From positions 1 through 13,044 of the forward strand of contig JAJUJN010000022.1 of assembly GCA_029265335.1 (NCBI GenBank): a stretch of DNA of 13,044 nucleotides, written 5' to 3'. The stretch is from Alcaligenaceae bacterium (GTDB lineage: Bacteria; Pseudomonadota; Gammaproteobacteria; Burkholderiales; Burkholderiaceae_B). This document shows positions 6,482 to 13,037 of the stretch, piece after piece (the stretch's first letter is position 1; every line of letters starts with the position of its first letter). The translations under genes were made by a program, and so were the position numbers. Under the pieces are notes generated by a model. The model was not told the origin of the DNA. It worked only from the letters and a program-made list of their open reading frames with translations, and ran no database searches.

Positions 6482-7681
6482 CTAGGGTGCAGGAGGTGGT
6501 GCAGGCACTTGATGATGCAGGGCCACATCGGTTTGTAGCCGAGCGGATTCCAGCAAAGCCAGACAGGCTTCGGTGGTGGCCAGCCCCCAACGACCGTCGT
6601 GCCGTGCGGGCAGGCCTTCGCGAAGCACTTGCCAGAGTTCGTCGACCACTTCCTGGCGAGGTACAGGAGGTACCGGCACTTCGTCGAGCCAGCGTTCGTG
6701 GTCGCCATACACCATGACACCTCGCGGCGTGAGCCGCAAGTCGGCATGGTCGCAACTCACAATGATGTGGCCAAAGTGCTGATGGAATGGAGCGCCGCTT
6801 TCTGGTGAACGGTAGCGGCTGCCGCCGAAGTTGGCATCGGCCTTGAGCGCGGCTTCGGCTGCGGCCGACTCCGGTGTGCCCAGGGAGCGGCGAGCTTTGC
6901 CGTAATCCGCGGGCGACTTGCGGCGCCCCATTTCGCCCACCCAATCGTGCCATTCGTCGCTGTCGAAGTGCGCAAAACCGCTGTAGAGCAGGGAAGCAAA
7001 CGCCCCATTGGCAAACTGCAGCAAGGCGGCGTAGGCGCCTTCGGTGGGCCGGGAGCGATCCCAGGCGCCGGTCATGGCGCGCAAGCTGCGTACCTCGCCG
7101 CCGCCCAGCAAGCGAACAATATCCATTTGGTGGGCGGCCTGGTTGTGCACCACGCCACCCCCGAGGGTTGTGTCCAGCTCTTCGGGTCGGCGCGGACGAT
7201 AGAGGAAATCGGTGTGGTACTGCGCCTGGATCATGCGCACCGCGCCAAAGCGACCGCTGCGAATCAACCGGTGCGCCTGCAGCACGGGGCCATCGTAACT
7301 ATGGCTGTGCCCTACCATCAAATGCACGCCGGCTTTATCGCAGGCTTGCACCATGTCCTCGCAGTCGGGCAGGTTGATGGCCATGGGTTTTTCCACCAGC
7401 ACGTGCTTGCCGTGCTCGGCCGCCATGCGCACATGGTCGGCATGCATCTGGTGGGGCGTGGCAATGTAGATACATTCCACCTCGGGGTCGGCACACAGGG
7501 CCTCGAGACTGGCATGAGCGCGCCCGCCGAATTCGGACTCGAACTGCTGGCGTGCCGCCGCGCGCGGATCGGTGCCCGCGGTGAGTGCAATGCGGGGATC
7601 GTCGCGCCAGGTGGGAATCATGAGGGTGAAGGCGCGACCCAGGCCGGCCACCCCCAGTCGAATCGGTTGCGGGCTGCTCAT
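6482..7681 (-). CDS. ophB: Phthalate cis-4,5-dihydrodiol dehydrogenase (Gfo/Idh/MocA family)
   Basis: A 399-residue cytoplasmic NAD(P)-dependent oxidoreductase. The N-terminal Rossmann fold has the dinucleotide motif GVAGLG (10-15), followed by IATPHQMHADH and the family hallmark EKP (97-99). The C-terminal Gfo/Idh domain contains GGGVVHNQAAHQMDIVRLL, with His184 and Asp187 at the expected catalytic region. Segments such as HTDFLYRPRRPEEL and RPTEGAY resemble the phthalate dihydrodiol dehydrogenases (OphB/Pht4), recalled from the family rather than searched. Reaction: cis-4,5-dihydroxy-4,5-dihydrophthalate + NAD+ to 4,5-dihydroxyphthalate. The ATG is 2 bases after the reductase stop and the stop is 3 bases before the MarR start, so this is the middle gene of a tight operon. 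Placement between a PDR-type reductase and a pathway with a 4,5-dihydroxyphthalate decarboxylase makes the substrate likely; a related aromatic dihydrodiol remains possible. Confidence 0.87.
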   Translation of the reverse strand: MSSPQPIRLGVAGLGRAFTLMIPTWRDDPRIALTAGTDPRAAARQQFESEFGGRAHASLEALCADPEVECIYIATPHQMHADHVRMAAEHGKHVLVEKPMAINLPDCEDMVQACDKAGVHLMVGHSHSYDGPVLQAHRLIRSGRFGAVRMIQAQYHTDFLYRPRRPEELDTTLGGGVVHNQAAHQMDIVRLLGGGEVRSLRAMTGAWDRSRPTEGAYAALLQFANGAFASLLYSGFAHFDSDEWHDWVGEMGRRKSPADYGKARRSLGTPESAAAEAALKADANFGGSRYRSPESGAPFHQHFGHIIVSCDHADLRLTPRGVMVYGDHERWLDEVPVPPVPRQEVVDELWQVLREGLPARHDGRWGLATTEACLALLESARLQTDVALHHQVPAPPPAP

Positions 7682-7683
7682 GA

Positions 7684-8649
7684 TCAGAGATCCAAGGTAA
7701 GTTCGTCGGAGCGCGCACGCGACACGCAGACCATGATTTGGCTATCGTGTTCTTCAGGAAAGAGAACCATATCGCGATGCTCGGCCTCGCCGGCCAGCAG
7801 GCCGGTGCGGCACGAGCCACAGGTGCCGCTTTCGCAGGAGCTCGACACTTGAACGCCGTGCTCGCGCACCACTTCCAGAATACTCCGGTCGGCCGGTACC
7901 TCGAGCGTCATGCCCGATTTGGCGAGCTGCACCGTGAATGGCGTGTTTTGGCTGGTGTCGCGGGTTTCGGCGCCAAAGCTCTCGAAGTGCACGCTGCCGC
8001 CCGTCCAGTGGCCGGTCATGTCGCGTATGGCCTCGAGCATGCCGCGCGGGCCACAGCAATACACATGACCGCCCTTGGGGTTTTCGAGCAGCGGCCAGAG
8101 ATCGAAGGCCTCGTCGGGATTGCCGCCGTCGTGATGTATGGTCACCAGTCCTTGCCACTCGTCGCTCTGCAGCTCTTCAAGAAAAGCGGTGCTTTCGGCG
8201 TCGCGGCTGCAGTAGATGAGCTTGAACTTGCCCTCGTCGGTTTCTTTCAGCCAGCGGGCCATGGCCAGGATAGGGGTGATGCCGATGCCGCCGGCGATCA
8301 GCAGATGATGCCGCGCCTTGGGTGATAGCTCGAAGGCGTTATCGGGCAGGCTCACCGGCAACATGTCGCCAGCCTTGAGCTGTTCGGCCATGCTGGCGGA
8401 GCCACCACGGCTATCGGGCTCGCGCTTCACAGCAATCTGATAGCGATCGCGCTCCAGCGCCGAATTGCACAGCGAATACTTGCGAACAAGGCCCGCGGGG
8501 GTGAGTACCTCGAGGTGAGAACCTGGTGTAAATTCAGGCAGGTCGTCGCCTTGGGGGTGGCGCAACTCAAACAGGTGGATGCCGCGGGCGATTTCGCGCG
8601 CATCGGTCACTTGCAAAGAGAGAGCCGGAGAAAAGTCAGCTTGGCTCAT
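7684..8649 (-). CDS. ophA1: Phthalate 4,5-dioxygenase reductase component (FMN, 2Fe-2S)
   Basis: A 321-residue class IA oxygenase reductase that passes electrons from NADH through FMN to a plant-type 2Fe-2S centre and on to the Rieske oxygenase. Order of domains: FMN-binding barrel with RKYSLCN (56-62), NAD-binding domain with GGIGITP (120-126) and CCGP (198-201), then a C-terminal ferredoxin with Cys272, Cys277, Cys280 (SCESGTCGSC) and Cys308 (MVCVSRA). Stretches such as MTGHW, VHFESFGA and HRDMVL, plus the LDL C-terminus, match what I recall of phthalate dioxygenase reductase (PDR). The start is ambiguous: ATG at 8649 gives an N-terminus the length of PDR, while ATG at 8661 adds four residues (MGFF); neither has a good ribosome site. 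It is the first gene of the operon with ophB and marR. The oxygenase partner is encoded 2 kb away on the other strand. Confidence 0.92.
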   Translation of the reverse strand: MSQADFSPALSLQVTDAREIARGIHLFELRHPQGDDLPEFTPGSHLEVLTPAGLVRKYSLCNSALERDRYQIAVKREPDSRGGSASMAEQLKAGDMLPVSLPDNAFELSPKARHHLLIAGGIGITPILAMARWLKETDEGKFKLIYCSRDAESTAFLEELQSDEWQGLVTIHHDGGNPDEAFDLWPLLENPKGGHVYCCGPRGMLEAIRDMTGHWTGGSVHFESFGAETRDTSQNTPFTVQLAKSGMTLEVPADRSILEVVREHGVQVSSSCESGTCGSCRTGLLAGEAEHRDMVLFPEEHDSQIMVCVSRARSDELTLDL

Positions 8650-8683
8650 AAAAAAACCCATAGGGATAAATCCGGATGCGCTT

Positions 8684-8712
8684 ATCTTAGATATCTAATA
8701 ATATGTTTGCAA
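8684..8712 (-). promoter_or_regulatory. Promoter of the reductase operon with embedded palindromic operator (8686-8699)
   Basis: On the - strand TTGCAA (8707-8712) and TAAGAT (8684-8689) make a sigma-70-like pair with a 17-base spacer, 22 to 34 bases before the candidate start codons. TTAGATATCTAA (8687-8698) is a perfect 12-bp palindrome that covers the spacer and the -10. Read on the - strand it is ATTAGATATCTAAG, identical except for the two central bases to the motif in the oxygenase promoter. The position over the -10 is that of a repressor operator, and the operon's own MarR protein is the obvious candidate. The -35 and -10 each match consensus at only four positions. The remaining 75 bases up to the divergent Bug gene contain an 8-base repeat (see findings) and no clear + strand promoter. 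Confidence 0.65.
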
Positions 8713-8786
8713 GCCCGGATTTCCGCTAGCCGCATTGCGGTTCGGGTCGTCGACTAAACCCCGTTCAAAATCACGGAGACTCAATT

Positions 8787-9773
8787 ATGTCCAGATCTTT
8801 GCTATCTCTACGCGCGCTCGTAACCTGTGCACTTGGCGCCACGGTTGCTTTCGGTGCAACGGTGGCGCAAGCGGCCGATTACCCCACGCGTAACATTCAT
8901 TTCGTCGTGCCCTATGCCGCCGGCGGCTTGCCCGACACTGTGGCCCGTCTCACGGCCCAGGCCCTGGGCGAACGTCTCGATGTTGCCGTGGTGGTCGAGA
9001 ACAAACCGGGCGCCAACGGCGTGGTGGCTGCCAACTCTCTGCTCACCGGCAACGCCGACGGTTACAGTTTCCTGGTAACCGACGGCTCCATGTTCTCCAT
9101 CAACCCGCATCTCTACAAAGATCTCTCCTACAACGCCGAAACCGACTTCATGCCGGTATCACTGGTTGCTGTGGCGCCACTTTTCCTGGCGGCAAACGGC
9201 GAGTTCGAGCCCGATACCTTCGAAGAGTTCATTGAGCTCATCAAGGCCAACCCCGGCAAGTACGACTATGGCTCCTCGGGAGTTGGCAGCAGCCACCATC
9301 TTTCCATGGAGGCGCTCAAAACCGCGCTCGATCTCGACATCACCCACGTACCCTTCCGGGGTTCGGGCCAGTCGGTGCCTGCCCTCATCGGCAACCAGGT
9401 GCCGGTCGTGTTCTCGGCCCTGCCTTCGCTCGCCGGTTTCGTTGCCAACGACGAAGTCAAGCTGCTGGCCGTCAACTCCGAGAATCGCTACGACCAGGCT
9501 CCCGATGTGCCAGCTATTGCCGAATGGGTCGAAGGCTACGACTTCGCTCCCACAGTGGGAATCCTGGCGCCACGCGGCACGCCGCAAGAAGCCATCGACC
9601 GCGTCGCGGCTGAAGTGGCCGAAATCGTCAAGCAACCGAACGTGATCGAGGCCATGCGCAAACTCGGCATCGATCCGGTAGGTGGGTCGCCCGACGACTA
9701 CGCCGCCGCCATGAAGGGTGAATCGGAGCGCTATGCTGCCGCCATCAAGGCCGCTGGCATTCAACCCGAATAA
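8787..9773 (+). CDS. Bug/TctC-family periplasmic solute-binding protein, coupled to a TauE/SafE permease
   Basis: A 328-residue secreted binding protein. The ATG follows GGAG (8775-8778) with 8 bases between. Signal peptide: MSRSLLSLR, hydrophobic core, likely cleavage after AQA at residue 29. The mature start YPTRNIHFVVPYAAGGLPDT and the later NKPGANGVVAANSLL, YGSSGVGSSHH and THVPFRGSGQSVPALIGNQVP are Bug-family segments. Bug proteins bind small carboxylates or amides with high affinity. Placed between the phthalate reductase and oxygenase genes, phthalate or a related aromatic acid is the likely ligand, by inference. Its TAA overlaps the next gene's ATG by one base (TAATG), so the two are translationally coupled. 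No TctA/TctB genes are in the window. It differs clearly in sequence from the other Bug protein at 2573-3559, though both have 328 residues. Confidence 0.9.
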   Translation: MSRSLLSLRALVTCALGATVAFGATVAQAADYPTRNIHFVVPYAAGGLPDTVARLTAQALGERLDVAVVVENKPGANGVVAANSLLTGNADGYSFLVTDGSMFSINPHLYKDLSYNAETDFMPVSLVAVAPLFLAANGEFEPDTFEEFIELIKANPGKYDYGSSGVGSSHHLSMEALKTALDLDITHVPFRGSGQSVPALIGNQVPVVFSALPSLAGFVANDEVKLLAVNSENRYDQAPDVPAIAEWVEGYDFAPTVGILAPRGTPQEAIDRVAAEVAEIVKQPNVIEAMRKLGIDPVGGSPDDYAAAMKGESERYAAAIKAAGIQPE

Positions 9774-10549
9774 TGCCGGAGTCTCCGTCGATCTGGCTGC
9801 AATGGGTCGACGCACTGCCTGAACCCGGGGTACTGCTGATCATCCTCCTGGCCTTTATTCTGGGCGGCTTGATCAAAGGCACCCTGGGCGTGGGCCTGCC
9901 CCTGGTGGCAGTGCCACTCATGTCGCTGGTAATTCCCGCTCCCAACGCCATTGCTCTCATGGCAGTGCCGGTGCTGATGTCCAATTTCTGGCAAGCGGTA
10001 GATAGCGGCACGGCCAAGGCGCACGCAGTGCGGTTCACACCACTGATCATCGCAGTGATGATCACCACACTTCTCACCGTGCCACTCACCTTGTCGCTCA
10101 GCATGCGAGCGCTCAATGTGCTGGTGGCGAGCGCCGTGCTGATTGCCGTCTTTCTCATGGTGTTTCAGCCGAAGGTGGCGCTCTCGCGGCGTCAGGAGAA
10201 GTGGGGTGGGCCCATCGTGGGCGCACTGGCGGGCATCATGGGCGGCGTGTCGTCCATGGCCGGCCCATTGATCATTTCTTTTCTGCTGGCGCTGAAGCTG
10301 CCACGCGAAGTCTTCATCGGCAGCATCAGCGTCATTTACCTCTTCGCCATGGTGCCGCTTTACGCCTCCCTGGCGTGGCACGGCAGGCTCGGCGGCTTCG
10401 AGGCGGCGGCCTCGCTGGTGGGGCTCATTCCCATGTTTCTTGGCATGCGTCTGGGTAAAAGCCTGCGCCAACATCTCAGCGAAGTGGCCTTCCGCCGCGT
10501 GCTGTTCTGGTTTCTGGGCTTTCTCTCCCTGATGCTGATGTTCAAGTGA
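9773..10549 (+). CDS. TauE/SafE-family membrane permease
   Basis: A 258-residue integral membrane protein with about eight hydrophobic segments, the usual size of TauE/SafE (DUF81) proteins. The two internal repeats are visible: GGLIKGTLGVGLPLVAVPL (31-49) in the first half and GALAGIMGGVSSMAGPLI (150-167) in the second, both with the glycine-rich signature. Known members move sulfite, sulfoacetate, taurine-derived or other organic anions, usually outwards. The gene starts inside the stop codon of the Bug binding protein (TAATG) with no separate ribosome site, so it relies on translational coupling. In this setting it may transport phthalate or a pathway acid; direction and substrate are inferred. 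It is followed by a hairpin and the oxygenase promoter. Confidence 0.88.
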   Translation: MPESPSIWLQWVDALPEPGVLLIILLAFILGGLIKGTLGVGLPLVAVPLMSLVIPAPNAIALMAVPVLMSNFWQAVDSGTAKAHAVRFTPLIIAVMITTLLTVPLTLSLSMRALNVLVASAVLIAVFLMVFQPKVALSRRQEKWGGPIVGALAGIMGGVSSMAGPLIISFLLALKLPREVFIGSISVIYLFAMVPLYASLAWHGRLGGFEAAASLVGLIPMFLGMRLGKSLRQHLSEVAFRRVLFWFLGFLSLMLMFK

Positions 10550-10551
10550 CA

Positions 10552-10574
10552 TGTCGCCAGGTTTTCTGGCGGCA
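10552..10574 (+). terminator. Hairpin after the TauE/SafE gene, possible terminator
   Basis: TGTCGCCAG (10552-10560) and CTGGCGGCA (10566-10574) form a 9-bp stem with one U-G pair around a GTTTT loop, starting 3 bases after the permease stop. The following CTTGTCATTTGATT is only loosely T-rich. The stem ends one base before the -35 of the oxygenase promoter, so it would insulate that promoter from upstream transcription. Confidence 0.45.
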
Positions 10575-10575
10575 C

Positions 10576-10605
10576 TTGTCATTTGATTAGATGGCTAAGT
10601 ATAAT
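10576..10605 (+). promoter_or_regulatory. Strong sigma-70 promoter of the oxygenase-decarboxylase operon with operator (10586-10599)
   Basis: TTGTCA (10576-10581, five of six consensus bases) and TATAAT (10600-10605, perfect) are 18 bases apart, 53 bases before the oxygenase ATG. The spacer holds ATTAGATGGCTAAG (10586-10599), which abuts the -10. This is the same 14-base motif as in the reductase promoter except at the two central positions, and keeps the TTAG/CTAA half-sites. The site would block RNA polymerase, so repression and release by ligand is expected. Transcription would start near 10612, giving a leader of about 46 bases. Confidence 0.78.
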
Positions 10606-10620
10606 ATTCCTGTTGACGGA

Positions 10621-10638
10621 GCTCCGCGTCCGCGGAGC
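10621..10638 (+). other. Stem-loop in the oxygenase mRNA leader, upstream of the ribosome site
   Basis: GCTCCGC (10621-10627) and GCGGAGC (10632-10638) pair perfectly with a GTCC loop; the whole is the near-palindrome GCTCCGCG-TC-CGCGGAGC. It begins about nine bases after the predicted transcription start and ends 8 bases before GGGAG (10647-10651). Its place suggests a 5' stabilising stem or a weak early terminator (CCTTATT follows). Confidence 0.5.
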
Positions 10639-10657
10639 CTTATTCCGGGAGTGAGTC

Positions 10658-11974
10658 ATGATTACCGCTGAAGAAAACGAACTCTTGTGCCGCGTGGAGG
10701 GCGATGCCCCCATGGGGCAACTCATGCGCCGTCACTGGACCCCTGTGTGTCTGAGTGAAGAGGTTGCGGAGCCCGACTGCGATCCAGTGCGCGCCCGCAT
10801 CTATGGCGAAGACCTCGTGGTGTTCCGCGATTCCGATGGTCGCGTGGGCATACTCGAAGAAGCCTGTCCGCACCGCGGCCCTTCGCTGGCGTTGGGTCGC
10901 AACGAAGACGGCGGCTTGCGCTGCCTCTATCACGGCTGGAAATTCGACGTCGAGGGCAATGTGCTCGAAATGGTGTCGGAGCCCGCTTCAAGCGGCCTCA
11001 AAGACAAAGTCAAGCACAAGTCATATCCCGTGGTTGAGTGGGGCGGTATGGTGTGGTCCTACTTCGGCCCACCCGAAACCCAGCCCGAATTCCAGCCACC
11101 GCGCTGGGCGCCCAACGAAGATGTGCGCGTGTCCATCGCCAAGGTGGTGCTGCCCGCCAACTGGGCGCAGATCCTCGAAGGCGCCATCGATTCGGCGCAC
11201 AGCTCCAGCCTGCACTCCTCCGACATGGTGCCGGCGCGGGTAGAAGGCGCTCGTGCCACCGAAAGCAATTGGTTGCGCCCCTCCACCGACAAAGCGCCGC
11301 GCTTGCAGGTGGAGCATGCGGGTTTTGGTTTCCGTTACGCGGCCCTGCGTCGCCCCATCGTGAAAGCCAACGAAAACGAGTACGTGCGCACCACGGTTTT
11401 CGTTGCGCCCTTCACCGTGCTTATCCCGCCCAATAACCTCTACAACGTGGCCAACGTGAACGTGCCGCGCGACGACACCTCCACGGCGTTTTATTTCATC
11501 GCCTGGGGGCATCCCGCGCAAACGCCCGAGGTAGAAACCTGGCGCAAGTTCCTGGGGCAAACCGTGGGAGTGGATCTCGACCCCCTCTATCGGCCCAAGC
11601 GCACGCTTGAAAACAATTTCTGGCAGGATCGTCAGGCCATGCGCGCCGGCAACTTCACCGGCATCAAGGGTTTCCCCAACCAAGATGTGGCCATGTGGGT
11701 CAGCATGGGTCCCATGGTGGATCGCTCGCGCGACAAACTCGGCGCCAGCGACCTCGCCGTGGTGGAGTTTCGCAAGCAGATGGTGGCAGCGGCGCAAAGC
11801 TTCCAGCAAGGTGAGCCGGCCATTGGCACCGGCGACAACTTCGTGCCCGACTGGGTCTGCTCTTTCCAGGCCATCGTGCCCAAAACTACCGATTGGCGCG
11901 ATTTCGAGACCGGCTTCGTTTGGGAAGGCGGGGTGGCCAAGCTCGAAGACTCTTACTCCGTGGCTGCGCAATAA
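10658..11974 (+). CDS. ophA2: Phthalate 4,5-dioxygenase oxygenase component (Rieske non-haem iron)
   Basis: A 438-residue oxygenase of the phthalate dioxygenase (single-subunit-type, reductase-fed) group. The ATG follows GGGAG with six bases between. The Rieske 2Fe-2S centre is Cys70, His72, Cys89 and His92 (CPHRG and CLYHGW). The bridging Asp178 and iron ligands His181 and His186 lie in AIDSAHSSSLH, with the third ligand likely Asp324 in NNFWQDR. The C-terminal half carries GNFTGI, AMWVSMGPM and LGASDLAVVEFRKQM, which I recognise from phthalate dioxygenases. Reaction: phthalate + O2 + NADH to cis-4,5-dihydroxy-4,5-dihydrophthalate, with electrons from the reductase encoded at 7684-8649. All catalytic residues are intact. 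The decarboxylase gene follows after 73 bases. A related phthalate derivative as natural substrate cannot be excluded. Confidence 0.92.
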   Translation: MITAEENELLCRVEGDAPMGQLMRRHWTPVCLSEEVAEPDCDPVRARIYGEDLVVFRDSDGRVGILEEACPHRGPSLALGRNEDGGLRCLYHGWKFDVEGNVLEMVSEPASSGLKDKVKHKSYPVVEWGGMVWSYFGPPETQPEFQPPRWAPNEDVRVSIAKVVLPANWAQILEGAIDSAHSSSLHSSDMVPARVEGARATESNWLRPSTDKAPRLQVEHAGFGFRYAALRRPIVKANENEYVRTTVFVAPFTVLIPPNNLYNVANVNVPRDDTSTAFYFIAWGHPAQTPEVETWRKFLGQTVGVDLDPLYRPKRTLENNFWQDRQAMRAGNFTGIKGFPNQDVAMWVSMGPMVDRSRDKLGASDLAVVEFRKQMVAAAQSFQQGEPAIGTGDNFVPDWVCSFQAIVPKTTDWRDFETGFVWEGGVAKLEDSYSVAAQ

Positions 11975-11989
11975 TAGATACGGCACCCT

Positions 11990-12017
11990 GGCGGCTCGGC
12001 ATTTGCGCCGGGTCGCC
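11990..12017 (+). other. Intercistronic stem-loop between oxygenase and decarboxylase genes
   Basis: GGCGGCTCGGC (11990-12000) and GCCGGGTCGCC (12007-12017) form an 11-bp stem with two G-U pairs and an ATTTGC loop. It starts 16 bases after the oxygenase stop and ends 19 bases before the decarboxylase ribosome site. There is no T-tract, so it more likely protects the 3' end of a processed oxygenase message, or reduces read-through, than terminates transcription outright. Confidence 0.5.
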
Positions 12018-12047
12018 TGAATCTTTGAACGCCTGTAGGAGGCCTCA

Positions 12048-13037
12048 TTGTCCAAGCTTTCGCTTTCTGTTGCCATTGGCGACTACGACCGCAACCGCCC
12101 GCTGATCGACGGCCAGGTGCAAATCGACGGTGTTGATCCCGTCTACATGACTCTCTCCCCCGAAGAAATCTTCTTTCGGGTCTTCCGCAACGAAGATTTC
12201 GACATCAGCGAGCTGTCGCTATCCAGCTACACCGTAAAAACTGCCAACGGCGATTGCCCGTATGTGGGCATTCCGGCGTTTGTCTCGCGCGCCTTTCGCC
12301 ACACATCCATCTACGTGCGTCGCGACCGCATCAAGCGCCCCGAAGATCTCAAGGGCTGCCGCATTGGTGTGCCCGAATACCAGCTCACGGCCATTGTGTG
12401 GGCACGGGCCCTGCTGCACGATGAATACGGCGTGGCGCCCGAAGATGTGACCTGGGTGCGCGGCGGCATCGAAACCCCGGGACGCCCCGAAAAAATCAAT
12501 CTCAACCTGCCCGCAGGGGTCAAGCTTGAATCGGCGCCCGAGAACCTCACCATTTCCGACATGCTCGATCGGGGTGACATCGACGCCTTCATCGCTCCGC
12601 GGCCACCGCATGGCGCCGCCGCCAGCAACCCCAACGTAGGTTGGCTATTCCCCGACCCCACGGCAACCGCCAAGGATTACTACAGTCGTACGGGCATCTT
12701 CCCCATCATGCACCTGGTGGGCATCCGCAAAACCCTGGTTGAGCAACATCCCTGGCTGCCCGCGGCCGTATACAAGGCGTTTGAGGCATCTAAGGCTGCT
12801 GCCATCGAGCATCTTTCCGACACTTCCGCCACCAAAGTCACGCTGCCCTTTGTAGAAGAGCAAATTGTGGCGGCCCGCAAACTGATGGGAGACGACTACT
12901 GGTCGTATGGCGTTGATGCCAACCGCAAAACGCTCGAAACTTTCCTGCAGCACCATCACAGCCAGGGCTTGTCGTCGCGCAAGGTGAGTGTGGATGAATT
13001 GTTCCATCCGGCCACGCTCGAAACCTTCAAGATCTAA
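12048..13037 (+). CDS. ophC: 4,5-Dihydroxyphthalate decarboxylase
   Basis: A 329-residue cytoplasmic enzyme converting 4,5-dihydroxyphthalate to protocatechuate and CO2. The start is TTG at 12048, five bases after a perfect AGGAGG (12037-12042); the next in-frame Met is 34 residues in, inside a conserved region. The N-terminus, with the GDYDRNRPLIDGQV segment at 11-24, and the whole length fit OphC/Pht5. The fold is related to type II periplasmic binding proteins (compare RPEDLKGCRIGVPEYQLTA, typical of SsuA/NMT1-like domains), but there is no signal peptide, as expected for the enzyme. It is the last step of the pathway encoded here and follows the oxygenase in the same direction, probably co-transcribed. 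The strong ribosome site may offset the weak start codon. Catalytic residues are not well enough known to me to name. Confidence 0.9.
   Translation: MSKLSLSVAIGDYDRNRPLIDGQVQIDGVDPVYMTLSPEEIFFRVFRNEDFDISELSLSSYTVKTANGDCPYVGIPAFVSRAFRHTSIYVRRDRIKRPEDLKGCRIGVPEYQLTAIVWARALLHDEYGVAPEDVTWVRGGIETPGRPEKINLNLPAGVKLESAPENLTISDMLDRGDIDAFIAPRPPHGAAASNPNVGWLFPDPTATAKDYYSRTGIFPIMHLVGIRKTLVEQHPWLPAAVYKAFEASKAAAIEHLSDTSATKVTLPFVEEQIVAARKLMGDDYWSYGVDANRKTLETFLQHHHSQGLSSRKVSVDELFHPATLETFKI

Noticed and set aside
6947..7852. 301-codon + strand open frame opposite the dihydrodiol dehydrogenase and reductase
   Set aside because: Crosses the junction of two well-recognised genes and has no domain signature; an antisense shadow.
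8647..8661. Run of seven T between two in-frame ATG codons of the reductase, as a possible slippage site
   Set aside because: If translation begins at the second ATG, as the PDR-like length suggests, the run is in the untranslated leader; no frameshift is needed to read the gene.
9761..10582. 273-codon - strand open frame opposite the TauE/SafE gene
   Set aside because: His/Gln-rich antisense of a hydrophobic protein gene; no start signal and no recognisable domain.
11021..12076. 351-codon - strand open frame opposite the oxygenase
   Set aside because: Composition typical of antisense reading (many His and Gly), no motif, and covers the conserved Rieske oxygenase.
12151..12600. Decarboxylase read as a periplasmic binding protein of an ABC transporter (SsuA/NMT1-like fold)
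   Set aside because: No signal peptide, no ABC genes nearby, and the N-terminal segment and pathway context match 4,5-dihydroxyphthalate decarboxylase.
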